From Endomychus coccineus (Eukaryota > Arthropoda > Insecta > Coleoptera > Endomychidae): 64,000 bases of DNA. Position numbers and translations under genes: made by a program. Below the pieces are notes generated by a model. That model was not told the origin of the DNA. It worked only from the letters and a program-made list of their open reading frames with translations, and made no database searches. The DNA is taken from positions 28,570,912-28,634,911 of the forward strand of contig OY294067.1 of assembly GCA_958510875.1 (NCBI GenBank), given 5' to 3'. Every line of letters begins with the position of its first letter. Position 1 is the stretch's first letter. Of the stretch, positions 10,499 to 20,853 are shown in pieces.

Positions 10499-11140
10499 TT
10501 AATTAATCAAGTTAGTATAAATCTGACTCAATCCCTGAATATCATTCCTATGGTTCACAGAATTGGAATCCCGTTTTATGTGAATCATCTTCAGGATAGA
10601 TCTTTTATAATAATTGGTTTCTTTAATTAAAATATTAACATTTTTGTAATCAAATTGATGGTTATAATCAAAGCAGTGTTTAGCAAGGGCGGTGGAATTT
10701 TCTAAGTTATTATTTCTTGTGCTATACTTATGGCCGTACATTCTTTTTTGTAAATATTGTTTAGAGATTCCAGTATAAGTTCCATCACAATCTAAACAAT
10801 TCAATTTATATACTGTGTGGGTTTGTTTATCTTTAGGTATTACAGGTTTTAGATTTGAGAAATATTTCTCAATACAGTTAGTAGGTTTATGCGCAACATT
10901 TATATCGTACTTTTTCAAACATTTCTTAATTTTTTCTGAGGTCTCCGGAATGTATGGTAAAGTTATATAATTGTCTGTATTACCTATTATGTTATTTTTA
11001 TATGAAGAACCATTATAGATTTTGTTTATTCTCTCTTTAATGATAGGATTGAAGAACGTTTTTGGGTAGCCATTCATTACTAGTGTATTACGAACAATTT
11101 TTAAATTTTTGGAACGGTCTTCTGCGTGGGACAATTTCAC
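10499..11140 (-). pseudogene. PLE-A thumb/linker and GIY-YIG endonuclease
   Basis: Holds the linker (NGYPKTFFNPIIKERINKIY) and the C-terminal GIY-YIG endonuclease that makes the priming nick in PLEs. The nuclease begins HTVYKLNCLDCDGTYTGISK (variant GIY...YIG with a CxxC pair), followed by QYLQKRMYGHK (catalytic Arg region) and TALAKHCFDYNHQFDY with the His pair. The nuclease end is well preserved in every copy in the window. Here it is separated from the RT by a frameshift. Confidence 0.85.
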
Positions 11141-11249
11141 CGCGCGGTCTGTAAGGCTGTTAATGACACTTTTTTTATAACAAGCTGGTGCAACGGAATT
11201 GAAATGAAGATAACGTTGAGACCAAACTTCTTTAGTAAACCAAGAAGTT

Positions 11250-11915
11250 TTATTTTTCCATCTGCATCATATCTAGGAAATTTATGATTTTGTTTATTTC
11301 TATTTCACAAGTGAATTGAAGTTTACAGTGGAAATTGTTAAATTTAATCACGTATTGAACTTTATCGTTGGGAACACACATAAGGCAATCATCTACATAT
11401 CGTTTGAAGAATACAGGCTGAAAATCTAATGAATTTATAACGGATTCCTCTAGGCATTCCATAACGAGGTTAGCAATGGTAGCTGAAATAGGAGATCCCA
11501 TTGCTTTGCCGAAAATTTGTCCAAAATATTGCTCACCGTACTGAAAATAAATGCATTCTAAACAAAACTTTACCGCATTTATAAAATCCGATTGATCAAC
11601 AGGTGTGTGGTTTTTAATCTCTGCCCAACGTTTTTTGATGCAATTCAATGCCAAAACGACAGGTATATTTGTAAATAAAGAAACAACGTCCAAGGAAATT
11701 AGTTGATGGTTTACTGGTACGGATTGATTTTTTTTAAATTCATTAAAATGCCATGAGTCTTTCACATAAAATTCATTTTTTCCTATTATATTATTGATAG
11801 ATTTTGATAGAAATTTTGATAAATTGTAAGTAGGAGCTCCAATATTACTTACAATGGGTCTTAGGGGTATATCATTTTTATGTAGTTTCGGAAGTCCATA
11901 GATATAAGGTGGCAA
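11250..11915 (-). pseudogene. PLE-A reverse transcriptase core
   Basis: Contains PPYIYGLPKLHKNDIPLRPI, then SLDVVSLFTNIP (first catalytic Asp), GKAMGSPISATIANLVMECL, and the YVDDC box with the second and third catalytic Asp. This order is diagnostic of Penelope-like RTs, which copy RNA at a nicked target. A 13-nt deletion near 11270 (relative to PLE-D and PLE-F) shifts the frame before the thumb, so the protein is broken at both ends of this segment. Confidence 0.88.
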
Positions 11916-12877
11916 ATTAATTTATTTTTTAATTCAATAGGGATTATCTTATCTTTATGCCATTTATTTATCAATTTATTCATGTTATTTTGTACTGATA
12001 AAGTAGGGTCAGATTTTAATTTCTTATAAGTTGTTTCATCATTTAAAAGGTTTCCCATTTTGTTTTCATAGTCATTTCTATGCATTATGAAGGTTTTATT
12101 ACATTTATCCGCGTTCAAAACTAAAATTTGAGGGTTAGCATCTAAGAACTCTTTTGTTATTTTTGTATGATAGTTAAAACGATTCTTTGCAATACTTATT
12201 TCTGCTTTCTGTTTGTTCTTTTTGTTTGTCAAGATGTTACAAACTTTATTTCTAATTTCATTTTTTTCTTCTAAATTTTTAATCCTGATTCCGCATTCTA
12301 AATTTGCAATAATATTGTCAATAGGCAGTTTTTTATTATTATTAGGCAATGCAAAGTTCGGAGCTAAGCTTAACGTGTGCTGCACCTCATTCGGAATTTT
12401 TGTGTCGGTTAGATTTTTTAACCATTGTTCATTGATATTCTGTTTTTCATAAGCTACACCTTCCATTAAATTATTTATCTTTTTAGATTGAATGGCTTTG
12501 ATTTTGTTGAAATTTTTTTCGAAATTGTTTTGCTGAATTTGAAAAAATTGCGATATAAAGTTGCTATCATAATTTTGGTAACAGGTTTGTTTAACGAGTT
12601 TAATTTTGTTTTCAACCTCTGCTACATTTGCACATGCTTCTTTAATGCACAAGTTCAAACAATTTGTATGCAGAGAGTTTAATAATTTCGCGTACGCCTT
12701 CTTATTTTGCACCTTGTTGAACATATTCTCCTTTGATTTAGATATAATGAAATTTGGATATACTTGCAAGTTCCTACATCTTACCAGATAAATTCTACGA
12801 TTCTTCTCTCTTGCCAATATCTTCATTAACTTTCCGTATTCCTTCATAACTCTAGGATAGGTGGTTGTTCCTTCCAT
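11861..12877 (-). CDS. PLE-A protein, N-terminal part
   Basis: Encodes about 338 residues ahead of the RT core of a Penelope-type protein: a lysine- and asparagine-rich, probably coiled region, then a QILVLNADKCNKTFIMHRND stretch that corresponds to RT motif 1 of PLEs (LNADKxNxTVxM). The frame ends where 13 nt present in PLE-F (just after CTTATATC on the coding strand) are missing here, so the downstream RT is shifted out of frame. It may begin at the ATG at 12877. Length and order fit the family. Confidence 0.8.
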   Translation of the reverse strand: MEGTTTYPRVMKEYGKLMKILAREKNRRIYLVRCRNLQVYPNFIISKSKENMFNKVQNKKAYAKLLNSLHTNCLNLCIKEACANVAEVENKIKLVKQTCYQNYDSNFISQFFQIQQNNFEKNFNKIKAIQSKKINNLMEGVAYEKQNINEQWLKNLTDTKIPNEVQHTLSLAPNFALPNNNKKLPIDNIIANLECGIRIKNLEEKNEIRNKVCNILTNKKNKQKAEISIAKNRFNYHTKITKEFLDANPQILVLNADKCNKTFIMHRNDYENKMGNLLNDETTYKKLKSDPTLSVQNNMNKLINKWHKDKIIPIELKNKLICHLISMDFRNYIKMIYP

Positions 12878-12993
12878 ATTAAGGCTTATATCCCAGCCGA
12901 AATAATAATAATATAAAGATTCTTGACCCAGTATGAATTATATATAAAAATTCTCGGGAAATAGGTCACAATAACACTCTGTTTTAAATTTTC

Positions 12994-13035
12994 GTCTTTA
13001 CGTACGTTTCGGTCTCACCACCTTCATCAGAAGAC
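12994..13035 (-). ncRNA. Hammerhead motif, PLE-A internal terminal repeat
   Basis: Both core boxes (CTGATGA, GAAA) and stem I are intact. Stem II reads GGTG-GTGA-GACC, losing one pair. It lies in the direct internal repeat upstream of the PLE-A coding region. Confidence 0.7.
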
Positions 13036-13098
13036 TTATTATGTAAAAAGGGGGTTAATTAAACTAAAAATTTAAAAATTGTTCGTAATACACTAGAA

Positions 13099-13677
13099 AT
13101 GAATGGCTACTTAGAAACGTTCTTCAATCCTATCATTAAAGAGAGAATAAACAAAACCTACAATGGTTCTTCATATAAAAATAACATAATAGGTAATACA
13201 GACAATTATATAACTTTACCATACATTCCGGAGACCTCAGAAAAAATTAAGAAATGTTTGAAAAAGTACGATATAAATGTTGCGCATAAACCTATTAACT
13301 GTGTTGGGATATATTTCTCAAATCTAAAACCTGTAATACCTAAAGATAAACAAACCCACACAGTATATACATTGAATTGTTTAGATTGTGATGGAACTTA
13401 TACTGGAATCTCAAAGCAATATTTACAAAAAAGAATGTACGGCCATAAGTATAGCACAAGAAATAATAACTTAGAAAATTCCACCGCCCTTGCTAAACAC
13501 TGCTTTGATTATAACCATCAATTTGATTACAAAAATGTTAATATTTTAACTAAAGAAACCAATTATTATAAAAGATCTATCCTGGAGATGATTCACATAA
13601 AACGGGATTCCAATTCTGTGAACCATAGGAATGATATTCAGGGATTGAGTCAGATTTATACTAACTTGATTAATTAA
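13099..13677 (+). pseudogene. PLE-A inverted arm, truncated GIY-YIG copy
   Basis: A plus-strand duplicate of the last 192 codons of the PLE protein, from NGYLETFFNPIIKERINK through the GIY-YIG domain (TVYTLNCLDCDGTYTGISKQ). It starts without an RT, so it cannot act alone. It forms the right arm of the PLE-A foldback against 10499-11080. Differences between arms are scattered point changes, so the arms have aged together since insertion. Confidence 0.85.
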
Positions 13678-14053
13678 AACTCTTGCAAATTCCTACATGC
13701 GTCTTTATAATGTTAAAAGTATATTTTAGGAAGAACGCTTAAAGTAAATTCCAATGCAGGTCTAAAACCTTTTCAAGTACGTCATAAATCTACATCTGGT
13801 TCGAGTAAATATCAATAAATAGCTTCGAACTTCAGTTACTTTGAGACCATAGCAATATGCGTTTGTATATTATGAGAATTTTACTGAACAGTGGATTCTT
13901 GTTACAAAAAAAAATTATGCTTTAATATTAACGATACAATTTTCGATTATTCGTGGTTCTGTTCGTTTCGACGGCGTGGGCTTTTTGATTGAAAATTGTG
14001 CGATATGGACGCTTGTGCTAATTAGTTTAATTAACCCCCTTTTTACATAATAA

Positions 14054-14095
14054 GTCTTCTGATGAAGGTCGTGAGACCGAAACGTACGTAAAGAC
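14054..14095 (+). ncRNA. Hammerhead motif, PLE-A right end (intact)
   Basis: GTCTT, CTGATGA, AGGTCGTGAGACC, GAAA, CGTACG, TA, AAGAC: all three stems and both core boxes are present. The predicted cut is after TA, before AAGAC, reading outward to the right end. Confidence 0.85.
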
Positions 14096-14351
14096 GAAAA
14101 TTTAAAACAGAGTGTTATTGTGACCTATTTCCCGAGAATTTTTATATATAATTAAATATAGGTTTACTATAATTCCTTGAAAAATTTATAAATTCTTAAG
14201 AAATTAATTATTTGAAATGATCTTTATATATGATACAGAATTGAATAAGGGTGTGAAAATTATTCAAAATGTCGAATTGGTATAGCAGATTGTCACAGAG
14301 AAAATAACTTGTTTCATATAATATTACTCACTCACTGCTTTCTTATTCTAG

Positions 14352-14429
14352 GCGAACTTGGAATCAGCTAGGATAGATACCCCCGTTGACGAGATGGATT
14401 CTACCTTTGAAGAATTAGCTGGATATTAA
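14352..14429 (+). CDS. Candidate terminal exon of an unidentified host gene
   Basis: A pyrimidine-rich tract ending TTCTTATTCTAG precedes an open stretch of 25 codons (ANLESARIDTPVDEMDSTFE then ELAGY) and a TAA. The acidic end looks like a real protein C-terminus. An AATAAA-like signal follows near 14558. The upstream intron would hold PLE-A. I do not recognise the gene, and no earlier exon was identified. Confidence 0.35.
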   Translation, partial: ANLESARIDTPVDEMDSTFEELAGY

Positions 14430-14868
14430 GTACTATTATGTCGAAGCTGTTTATTCGATTAAAATATACATCAAAAGGTTCATATGTGGTTTATTTATTG
14501 ATATCTTATGCAAAGTTATGTTTTATTTCACAAATACATTTAACTTATTTAAATTATTAAATAAAAGTACTGTTATAACATTGTTTATTTAATATAATGA
14601 AATTAGTTCAGAAAATGCAATAGTAACTTACAAAACGTGCCTCACTAAGCTGTAACTTCACATAATAATTGTTCCTAAAACAATAATAGAATTGAGTAAA
14701 GTGTTGAAGTTACAGCTTAGTAAAGAAATGCGAATTCAAGCATAGAATCAAATTTCATTAACTCTCAAATTACATATTTCCACAAGAACACTACATATAC
14801 GCAATATGTAGTTTACTTAATGTCTTTGACAATGGCTGCATAGCAGTAGAAAAGTGTTTTAGATAAGC
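14430..14868. other. AT-rich tail and small hairpin
   Basis: Bases 14460-14560 recur in diverged form at 15640-15735, suggesting a local duplication of a 3' UTR-like stretch. A short inverted repeat (AAGCTGTAACTTCA near 14647 and its complement near 14705) resembles a tiny MITE. No genes were seen. Confidence 0.4.
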
Positions 14869-14964
14869 TACAATTTGATATATAATAAAGATTCTTGACC
14901 CACGTATGAATTAATATAAAATTCTCGGGAAATAGGTCACATTAACACATATACTTTTACTTTC

Positions 14965-15006
14965 GTCTTTACGTACGTTTCGATCCCACGACCATCATCA
15001 GAAGAC
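14965..15006 (-). ncRNA. Hammerhead motif, PLE-B left end
   Basis: Core boxes CTGATGA and GAAA and stem I are intact. Stem II is GGTC-GTGG-GATC, with a G-U pair. It is probably still foldable. Confidence 0.75.
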
Positions 15007-15493
15007 TTATTATTATTTCAAAACCGGATTATTTAAAACTAATTGTATAAACACAAAGCGTCCTTATCGCACCAATTTCATTCAAATGCCAACGTCTCCG
15101 AAACGAACAGAACACGAAATCGAAATTGTAACACAATAATGTTAAAATTATTACATATTAAGAATCCACTGTTAAGTAGAATTATCAAAATATACACACG
15201 CATGTCATCAAAGTCTAGGAAAGACTAAACAACCGAGACGCTCAAGTACCTACTTACTTTCAAACCAGATGTCAAGATTTATTGGTAATAAAAGCAGGTC
15301 TGGCCTCTGGAATATACTTTTGACATTCTACCTAAATATATTTTTAACATTATAGGGATGCATGTAGGAATTTGCAAGAATATTAATTAATTAAGTTAGT
15401 GTAAATATGACTTAGGGTCTGCACATCACTCCTATTATTTACAGAATTAGAGTCACGTTGTATGTGAATCATCTCCAGAATAGATCTTTTATG

Positions 15494-15535
15494 ATAATTG
15501 GATGATGGTCGTGGGACCGAAACGTACGTAAAGAC
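15494..15535 (+). ncRNA. Hammerhead motif, PLE-B right end (5' broken)
   Basis: Stem II, GAAA and the 3' half are present. The 5' stem I strand is gone and CTGATGA is reduced to GATGA at the inversion junction, so it is not a functional ribozyme. Confidence 0.7.
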
Positions 15536-15736
15536 GAAAGTAAAAGTATATGTGTTAATGTGACTTATTTCCGGAGAATTTTATATTATATTGTTACAAT
15601 TTGAATGAGAAAAGGGTTTTAGTGTAAACTAAATTAATTTGATTAAAATATTCTTCAGAGGTTGATATATTCATTTAACATATTATGCAAAGTAGCGTTT
15701 TATTTTATAAACTCTTTTAACTTATTTAAATTATAC

Positions 15737-16170
15737 AGGATGTTCCGGAACTACATAGTAGGAATGAAACGGTCACCTCGCTGGCTAATTTGTATATGAA
15801 ATCGCAGCTTTTATTGGTTATCTCCGAAATAATCCAACTTAAAAAATAATTATGTTGGGCAGTTCATGTTGATTTTATAATATGTTTTATTTTTTACTCA
15901 AAAACTAATGTAATAGTAATAGGTAATGAAAGTTTTGAAAAGATAAAAAAGTTTTGTGTTTGATGGGGCTACCTAATCAATATTTTTTATTTGTAAATTT
16001 TCAAAAAAGAAAAAGTCGTCTTCTAAAATGTAATAGGGGTAGTTGATTTCACTATGTTCCGGTGAAGTATAAAGTGGGGCAGCAATAGATCAGAATAGTC
16101 AAAATAATTACATAACAATTTTTTTTAAAGTTGGGTCATTTATAAGATAATCAATAAAACCTACATTTTT
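15737..16170. mobile_element. Possible mariner/IS630-type MITE
   Basis: Starts after a TA with CAGGATGTTCCGGAACTAC, resembling the TIR start of the mariner at 37038 (CAGGGTGTCCTCGAACTGC). An internal inverted repeat pairs TTTTATTGGTTATCTCCGAA (near 15811) with its complement near 16150. The right terminus could not be placed, so the boundaries are approximate. Confidence 0.4.
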
Positions 16171-16639
16171 GAAAGGGCATACATTTTTACGGAAGGCCCA
16201 AATCGAAAATTGTATATGCATGAGTGCATGCATATTATATTTATTTCTAAAACGTAGATCACCCAGAATTTTTTTCTAGAGCATTGGTAAAATTGGAAAA
16301 ATGGGAAAAAATTCAAAAATTATCGAATTAAAACCGCAAATCTGATATTAGTATAATGTTATATAATGTACTTATTGTATATGTGTAAAAATTACATAAA
16401 TATGTTTCCGCAGTATCTTTAAGTTAATTTAAATAATAAACAACGATTAAGTACTTTAAAAAGAAATGCTCTAAATGTACTACGATGGATAGCGTATTGC
16501 AGCAGGACTACACGTTGCGTGGCTGCTGAAAAGCTAATTATATTGATCCATATGTACCATTCCAACATGAGTCGATTTCAAAAAACCATATTAATAAATG
16601 TATATGTACATAGGCGTAACCAGAGTTGAACATAAGGTT

Positions 16640-16875
16640 GTGTCCGTAGCTTTATCAAGTAAAGACTTTGGGATCATGAAGGTAAAGAGCAGTAATGGGT
16701 TTATCGAATAGGGACTTTGAGAGCATGAAAGTAAAGGATAGGACTGGCTTCATCGAATAGAGACTTTGGGATAATGAAAGTAAAGAATAATACTAGTTTC
16801 ATTGAATAAAGACTTTAAAATCATGAAAGTAAAAAATAGGACTGGTTTCATCGGATAGAGACTTTGGGGGCAAGA
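16640..16875. repeat. 49-bp tandem repeat, about 4.5 copies
   Basis: The motif GACTTTG starts at 16664, 16713, 16762, 16811 and 16860, an exact 49-bp period. Each unit also holds ATCATGAAAGTAAAGAATAG-like and TTTCATCGAATAGA-like sequence. Units differ by substitutions but not in length. It abuts the 3' side of the hAT pseudogene on its minus strand. Confidence 0.9.
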
Positions 16876-16929
16876 AGGAAAAGAACAGCATCGACTCGAA
16901 AACGAAGTAGTCGTCGGAATTTACCTTTC

Positions 16930-17768
16930 TTTCCCTAATAAAAGAAGAGCAAACGAGTTTGATTAAAAATAAATGCAACGAGTTCCGAGAGCTCGAAATT
17001 CTCGCAATATTCACCTGCACATTTTCTAAATCCAGCGCACCGCTATCAATATCGCCACGTAGAGGTAACTCATTTTCTGCAGTAAATAATATCGTTTTGA
17101 TGATTGGTCTGATGATTGGTCTGATTGCAGCCCGATTTTCTTCTTTTTCTATTTGCAAAGCTGAATTCAGCTCCGACATAACATCGCGAATTCCTCCTGT
17201 GCAAACTTGAGTGAAATTCTCTGCAACCGATATACTAAATTTGTGATAATTAGTATCACAATGAGCCTTGAACTTCTCGGTAGCCTTTTTTCACGAATCG
17301 AAAGAACTCTCCATTAATTTGCCGAATGTTCCATGATCACCTTTGCCACAATTATCATTATTGACGAATAAGAAACACACTTTACAAAATACACCATTCT
17401 CTGATTTTCAATAAGCTAACCATTTATATGTGGTCATCCATTCAAGTCTAAACTTGTGACCATTCATTTTCTCAAAAACAAAAGATTTTTCCGGAACTAA
17501 TTCAGATTTCGGTATTTTAACTTTCAAATCATCGTCTTTAAATATCGGATCGTGTCTTTTAAACTTAGCTAAATCGAAAGTTTCAACATTAAAATTAACA
17601 CTTTTCTGAATCTCATCTTTTTCAGTCACATTAACCACATTTTCAAGAAAAAAAGCTGCCAGCATCTTAATTATTTTCCAAAAAATTTGTATTTTCTACA
17701 GTCGCGGTTTTTATCTTTTTTGAAAAGAAACTGGTGATTAAAACACTTGCTTTACGCTTAGACATTTC
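16930..17768 (-). pseudogene. hAT transposase N-terminal half, ZMYM1-like
   Basis: Starts at an ATG at 17768 with MSKRKASVLITSFFSKKIK, reaches a stop after about 30 codons, then runs on through KFRLEWMTTYKWLAYS, VFCKVCFLFVNN (TTF-type zinc finger), CDTNYHKFSISVAENF, IRPIIKTILFTAENELPLRG and DIDSGALDLEN. This is the N-terminal order of ZMYM1-like hAT transposases. A Trp codon in ESSFDSWKK is TGA, a second disabling change. The catalytic core and dimerisation domain are missing, so it is a dead fragment. Confidence 0.75.
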
Positions 17769-17779
17769 GATGTATTGAA

Positions 17780-19090
17780 CTTATGGTTTTGACAAGAAAA
17801 ATAGAAATTTGTGTACTACCAATATAATATACTGAACTATAATAATTTAATTTATATTATGTGGAGCATTTTTTGAAGCTCTTGAAGATGAATCTTTGAA
17901 AAGGGCCGGGATGTTGAAGACGTTGAGAACTCCGTGTTGGTCGTTGTAGTTATTATTCTAATAAGATGACAATAACCGATCGGTGGCAGTAAATGTTTAT
18001 TGCTTTGTTATTTCGATGTACTTGGGACAAAGCTTTATTATTAGGGTTTTAACCCCGGAATTTCCAGCGGTCGGTAGTTCTTCATCCACATTTTAAACAT
18101 CTTTATCCAGTATGTTTATCTCCTGATTTTGTCGTGGAAATGTTTTTAATTCGTATAAATAAAAAGTCAATTTTGGATGCTAACACTAACTTTATTACGT
18201 AAGATTAAAAACAGGTTAAATAAAACGGAGAAATTTACTATATGTCATCCCAAAGGAGGGTTGGTTTGCACTGGTCATGCAGATAATTGTTAAAATCGAT
18301 AAATATGTACAGAAGAATAAATGCGTAGGAACCCACCACTTGTTTATAACTATATCGTCGGTAGAGTAAAAATACCCCGGTACTGTTACAAGTAATATAG
18401 TAATAAAAAAGGGAAACTGAATATTTCGCAGCCCCTTATTTACAATATTGAACTCAATTTTAAAGAATTATGATTATTATATATTTTACTTATTTATATA
18501 TTATACGGCAGATATTATAAGATATACATCATTATTGATTAAAGGAAAACGTTTTGAAATAGTGAGTTTAATAAAAGGTTGTGTGATCCCTTGAATTCAC
18601 ACTGGTCCTTCGAAGAAGTGGTACAGCAGTACAAACATACTAACACACACATAACATGTCAATATAATAGATAAAATTTGGGGGGGGGGGGGCGACTGCT
18701 CCTTCTGCCCCTTGCTGGCTACGTGCCTGCATTTGTCAAGAGAATAATCAACCATGACTGCTGGTAGTCGCCAAAGCCCTATAACTTCTATCAAGAAATC
18801 AGATTTAATTGAGGATTTATGGATCGATATAATAATTGAAACAGCCCACATTTTATTGGCATTGCTTCTTTATAACTTAGTCATGTCCTATTGCTTCGAT
18901 TTCAAGTTGACGACGATGGTTATCGTAGTGTAAAGCATTTTACAAACCTGGAAATGAAACCGAGATTGTAAAACATGGTAATACGAAGAAATATCTAGGT
19001 AATTTAGAAGGTATGCAAACCTAATGAATTCAGATTTATCTCCAGCTGAGAGAAATCTTTTATTCGCATTAGAAATCGCAAGAAGTAATT
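17780..19090. other. Noncoding stretch with a 12-G run
   Basis: No gene or domain was recognised in 1.3 kb. A run of about 12 G lies near 18680-18691, unusual in this AT-rich context. The 84-codon minus-strand frame at 18597-18851 crosses that run and is unlikely to be real. Confidence 0.4.
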
Positions 19091-19094
19091 AAAC

Positions 19095-19215
19095 AGGAAC
19101 ATTTTATTATTTAATTTAGCTTACTCTGATGATGGGTACTTGGTACCTGAAAGAACTTTAGTACTCCAACCGTATTTTTAGTGCATAAGGATGATCATTT
19201 CTTATTTAGTGGTGT
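19095..19215 (+). ncRNA. Second-family hammerhead-like motif, copy 2
   Basis: Reads TACT, CTGATGA, GGGTAC-TT-GGTACC type hairpin, TGAAA, GAACTTT, AGTA. It shares order and flanks with 9425-9555, including the downstream GATCATTTCTTATTTA end. The stem II sequence differs from copy 1 but stays paired, which suggests structural constraint in the past. Confidence 0.4.
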
Positions 19216-19890
19216 TCAAAGAATGTTTGTTTTGAAGGAAGAAATGTTCTATTCATATGTTATACATATTTAACAAGTTATAGAGGTAGTAGGTATACTG
19301 TTGACTATAAGAAAATAATGACGTCATACGTAACCATTTAGTGTAACAAATTCATTCGAAATATTTTCCTGAATAAGTGAAGCGCTATCTTCATCATATC
19401 AAAAATAATTCATTTTAACAAATATCAATCTTTTGTTACATATGAATAACTTTCTACAATTATCAATCTGATTTATTAATAACAGCTTAAGTAACTTACA
19501 TGGCGATTGTTTGATGAATCCAGGAGTATTGTGATTTAAGGTTAGAAATATGAACATAATGATGAGAGTTTTCTACCCTGGCTTCAAGTCAGCAATTTAA
19601 ACCATTCTAGGACCTATTTGGGAATCTCCATAGATAACTCTACTCCCGTAGAATGAAATGTCTTATGGTAGGGACCAAAACTGTCATGACCGGCGAAAGT
19701 ATTTCGCTTCGAAATCACGGGAGGGCGCGTCAAGCGTCCGAAATTAATAGAAATTATAATGCGCATGCGATTGTTATTGTTGTTCAATAGTAGCCATTTT
19801 TAATACACTTGTGGATTTTGTTTCCATGCGACTTGTTGCTTCCTATCATATACGCTAATTCCAGAATATTATTTTTGCATAATATTTATC

Positions 19891-19950
19891 ATGGGAAAAC
19901 ACGGTTGTTCTATACGCAATTGTCAGCCACTTAAGAACCATAAACGTCAG
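19891..19950 (+). pseudogene. P-element THAP-domain first exon
   Basis: ATG at 19891 begins MGKHGCSIRNCQPLKNHKRQ, with the first Cys pair of a THAP C2CH zinc finger (DNA-binding domain of P-type transposases), then a donor-like GTGTGT. A TTTCTTACAG acceptor at 20032 leads into a frame that hits a stop within five codons. The rest of the THAP domain is therefore missing because of the internal deletion. Confidence 0.7.
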
Positions 19951-20041
19951 GTGTGTATTTTACATTATATGTTATAAAAATTGTATCATAATTATTTTTA
20001 TCAGTTTTAATCAATAATCTTATTTCTTACAGGAATTCGTC

Positions 20042-20323
20042 AGTTAACCACAAGTGGAAACTTTGGAAGAACCATCATTTCCCTTACCCAAGCATTTAAA
20101 AATTTTAAGACCTTTGGAAACTGCATCACTGTCATATGTAGCGGGATATATACTAAAAATGAAAACTAAAATCGTCTATAATTGTATAGCTTGTAAATAC
20201 AATGTATTAAGAAGAGAAGGGGAAAATGACGATTTTAACTTGTTAATTAGATCTAGGGAATATGGTGGACAAAAAGTTGAAAGGTTAAAGTACTGCAATT
20301 TTGAATTCATAAAAATTTGGTAA
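20042..20323 (+). pseudogene. P-element transposase C-terminal fragment
   Basis: Reads KHLKILRPLETASLSYVAGY, ILKMKTKIVYNCIACKYNVL and REYGGQKVERLKYC. This matches the C-terminal region of P/THAP9-like transposases (the SYVAGYI block followed by CxxC). It has no catalytic acidic residues of its own and is fused to the THAP exon region by deletion. Confidence 0.65.
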
Positions 20324-20709
20324 TGTGCTATAATATTCTGTTATGCTATACAAAATTCCCCACACTAAAAATATTTTGGAAAAAATAACAAACATTATTA
20401 AAGTATCAGTGAATTTCAACTTCGTTGAATGTGAACATTCAAAAATGTTGGAGAATTCTGTTGTTAAAACATTTTTCCCGGCTTGTAATATTCAATTATT
20501 TTAATGGAGCGAACAATATTATAACAGGAAAAGATAATAAAATTGATTTCACCACCAAACTGTTCTTCAATATATCAACAGTTTGCTCATTTTCACACCG
20601 GAATTTTGAAAATTACCTTGGCAGTCGTGTTAAGTCATTTCTATGGTTTTTGATGTTTAATTGTATTTATATTAATTTTATTTATATTAACACTCTGTTT
20701 TATATTTTC

Positions 20710-20751
20710 GTCTTTATGTACGTTTCGGTCTCACGACCATCATCAGAAGAC
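20710..20751 (-). ncRNA. Hammerhead motif, PLE-C left end
   Basis: Both core boxes and stems I and II are intact. Stem III reads CGTACA, so the C-G pair closing it is lost. Activity is probably weak. Confidence 0.7.
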
Positions 20752-20811
20752 TTATTATGTCAAAAAGGGTTTATTAAAACTAATAAAAATTAACCATTTT
20801 TGTCATAATAA

Positions 20812-20853
20812 GTCTTCTGATGATGGTCGTGAGACCGAAACGTACGTAAAGAT
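20812..20853 (+). ncRNA. Hammerhead motif, PLE-C right end (intact core)
   Basis: CTGATGA, stem II GGTC-GTGA-GACC, GAAA, CGTACG and TA are intact. The 3' stem I strand is AAGAT, giving one G-U pair with GTCTT. Confidence 0.8.

Larger units (their letters stand above)
9966..14162 (-). mobile_element. PLE-A: Penelope-like element, foldback form with 16-bp target duplication
   Basis: One insertion unit bounded by TATAATTAAATATAGG at 9966-9981 and 14147-14162. From the left: a minus-strand coding copy with its 3' end at 9982 and coding from 12877 down to 10499; a direct internal terminal repeat (pseudo-LTR, about 12900-13060); then an inverted 3' portion on the plus strand (13066-14146). Bases 10000-11100 pair with 13066-14146 as roughly 1.1-kb arms around a 2-kb loop. 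Three hammerhead motifs are present. The left end keeps the extension AAAGATTCTTGACCCAGTAT, and the right end lacks it. The unit lies upstream of a candidate host exon at 14352 and so may be intronic. Confidence 0.92.
14869..15604 (-). mobile_element. PLE-B: short Penelope-like foldback remnant
   Basis: Bounded by TACAATTTGA at 14869-14878 and 15595-15604. The left arm (about 14885-15500) is a minus-sense 3' end with hammerhead, 3' UTR and the last codons of the nuclease region. The right arm (15504-15590) is an inverted copy of the terminal repeat only. Coding sequence is almost all lost. The left end keeps the AAAGATTCTTGACCC extension, and the right end does not. Confidence 0.85.

Noticed and set aside
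16640..16875. A CRISPR-like array of 49-bp units
   Set aside because: The whole unit repeats with no unique spacers in an insect genome. It is a minisatellite.
18597..18851. An 84-codon minus-strand ORF
   Set aside because: It runs through a 12-G homopolymer coding prolines and has no domain, homologue in the window or splice support.
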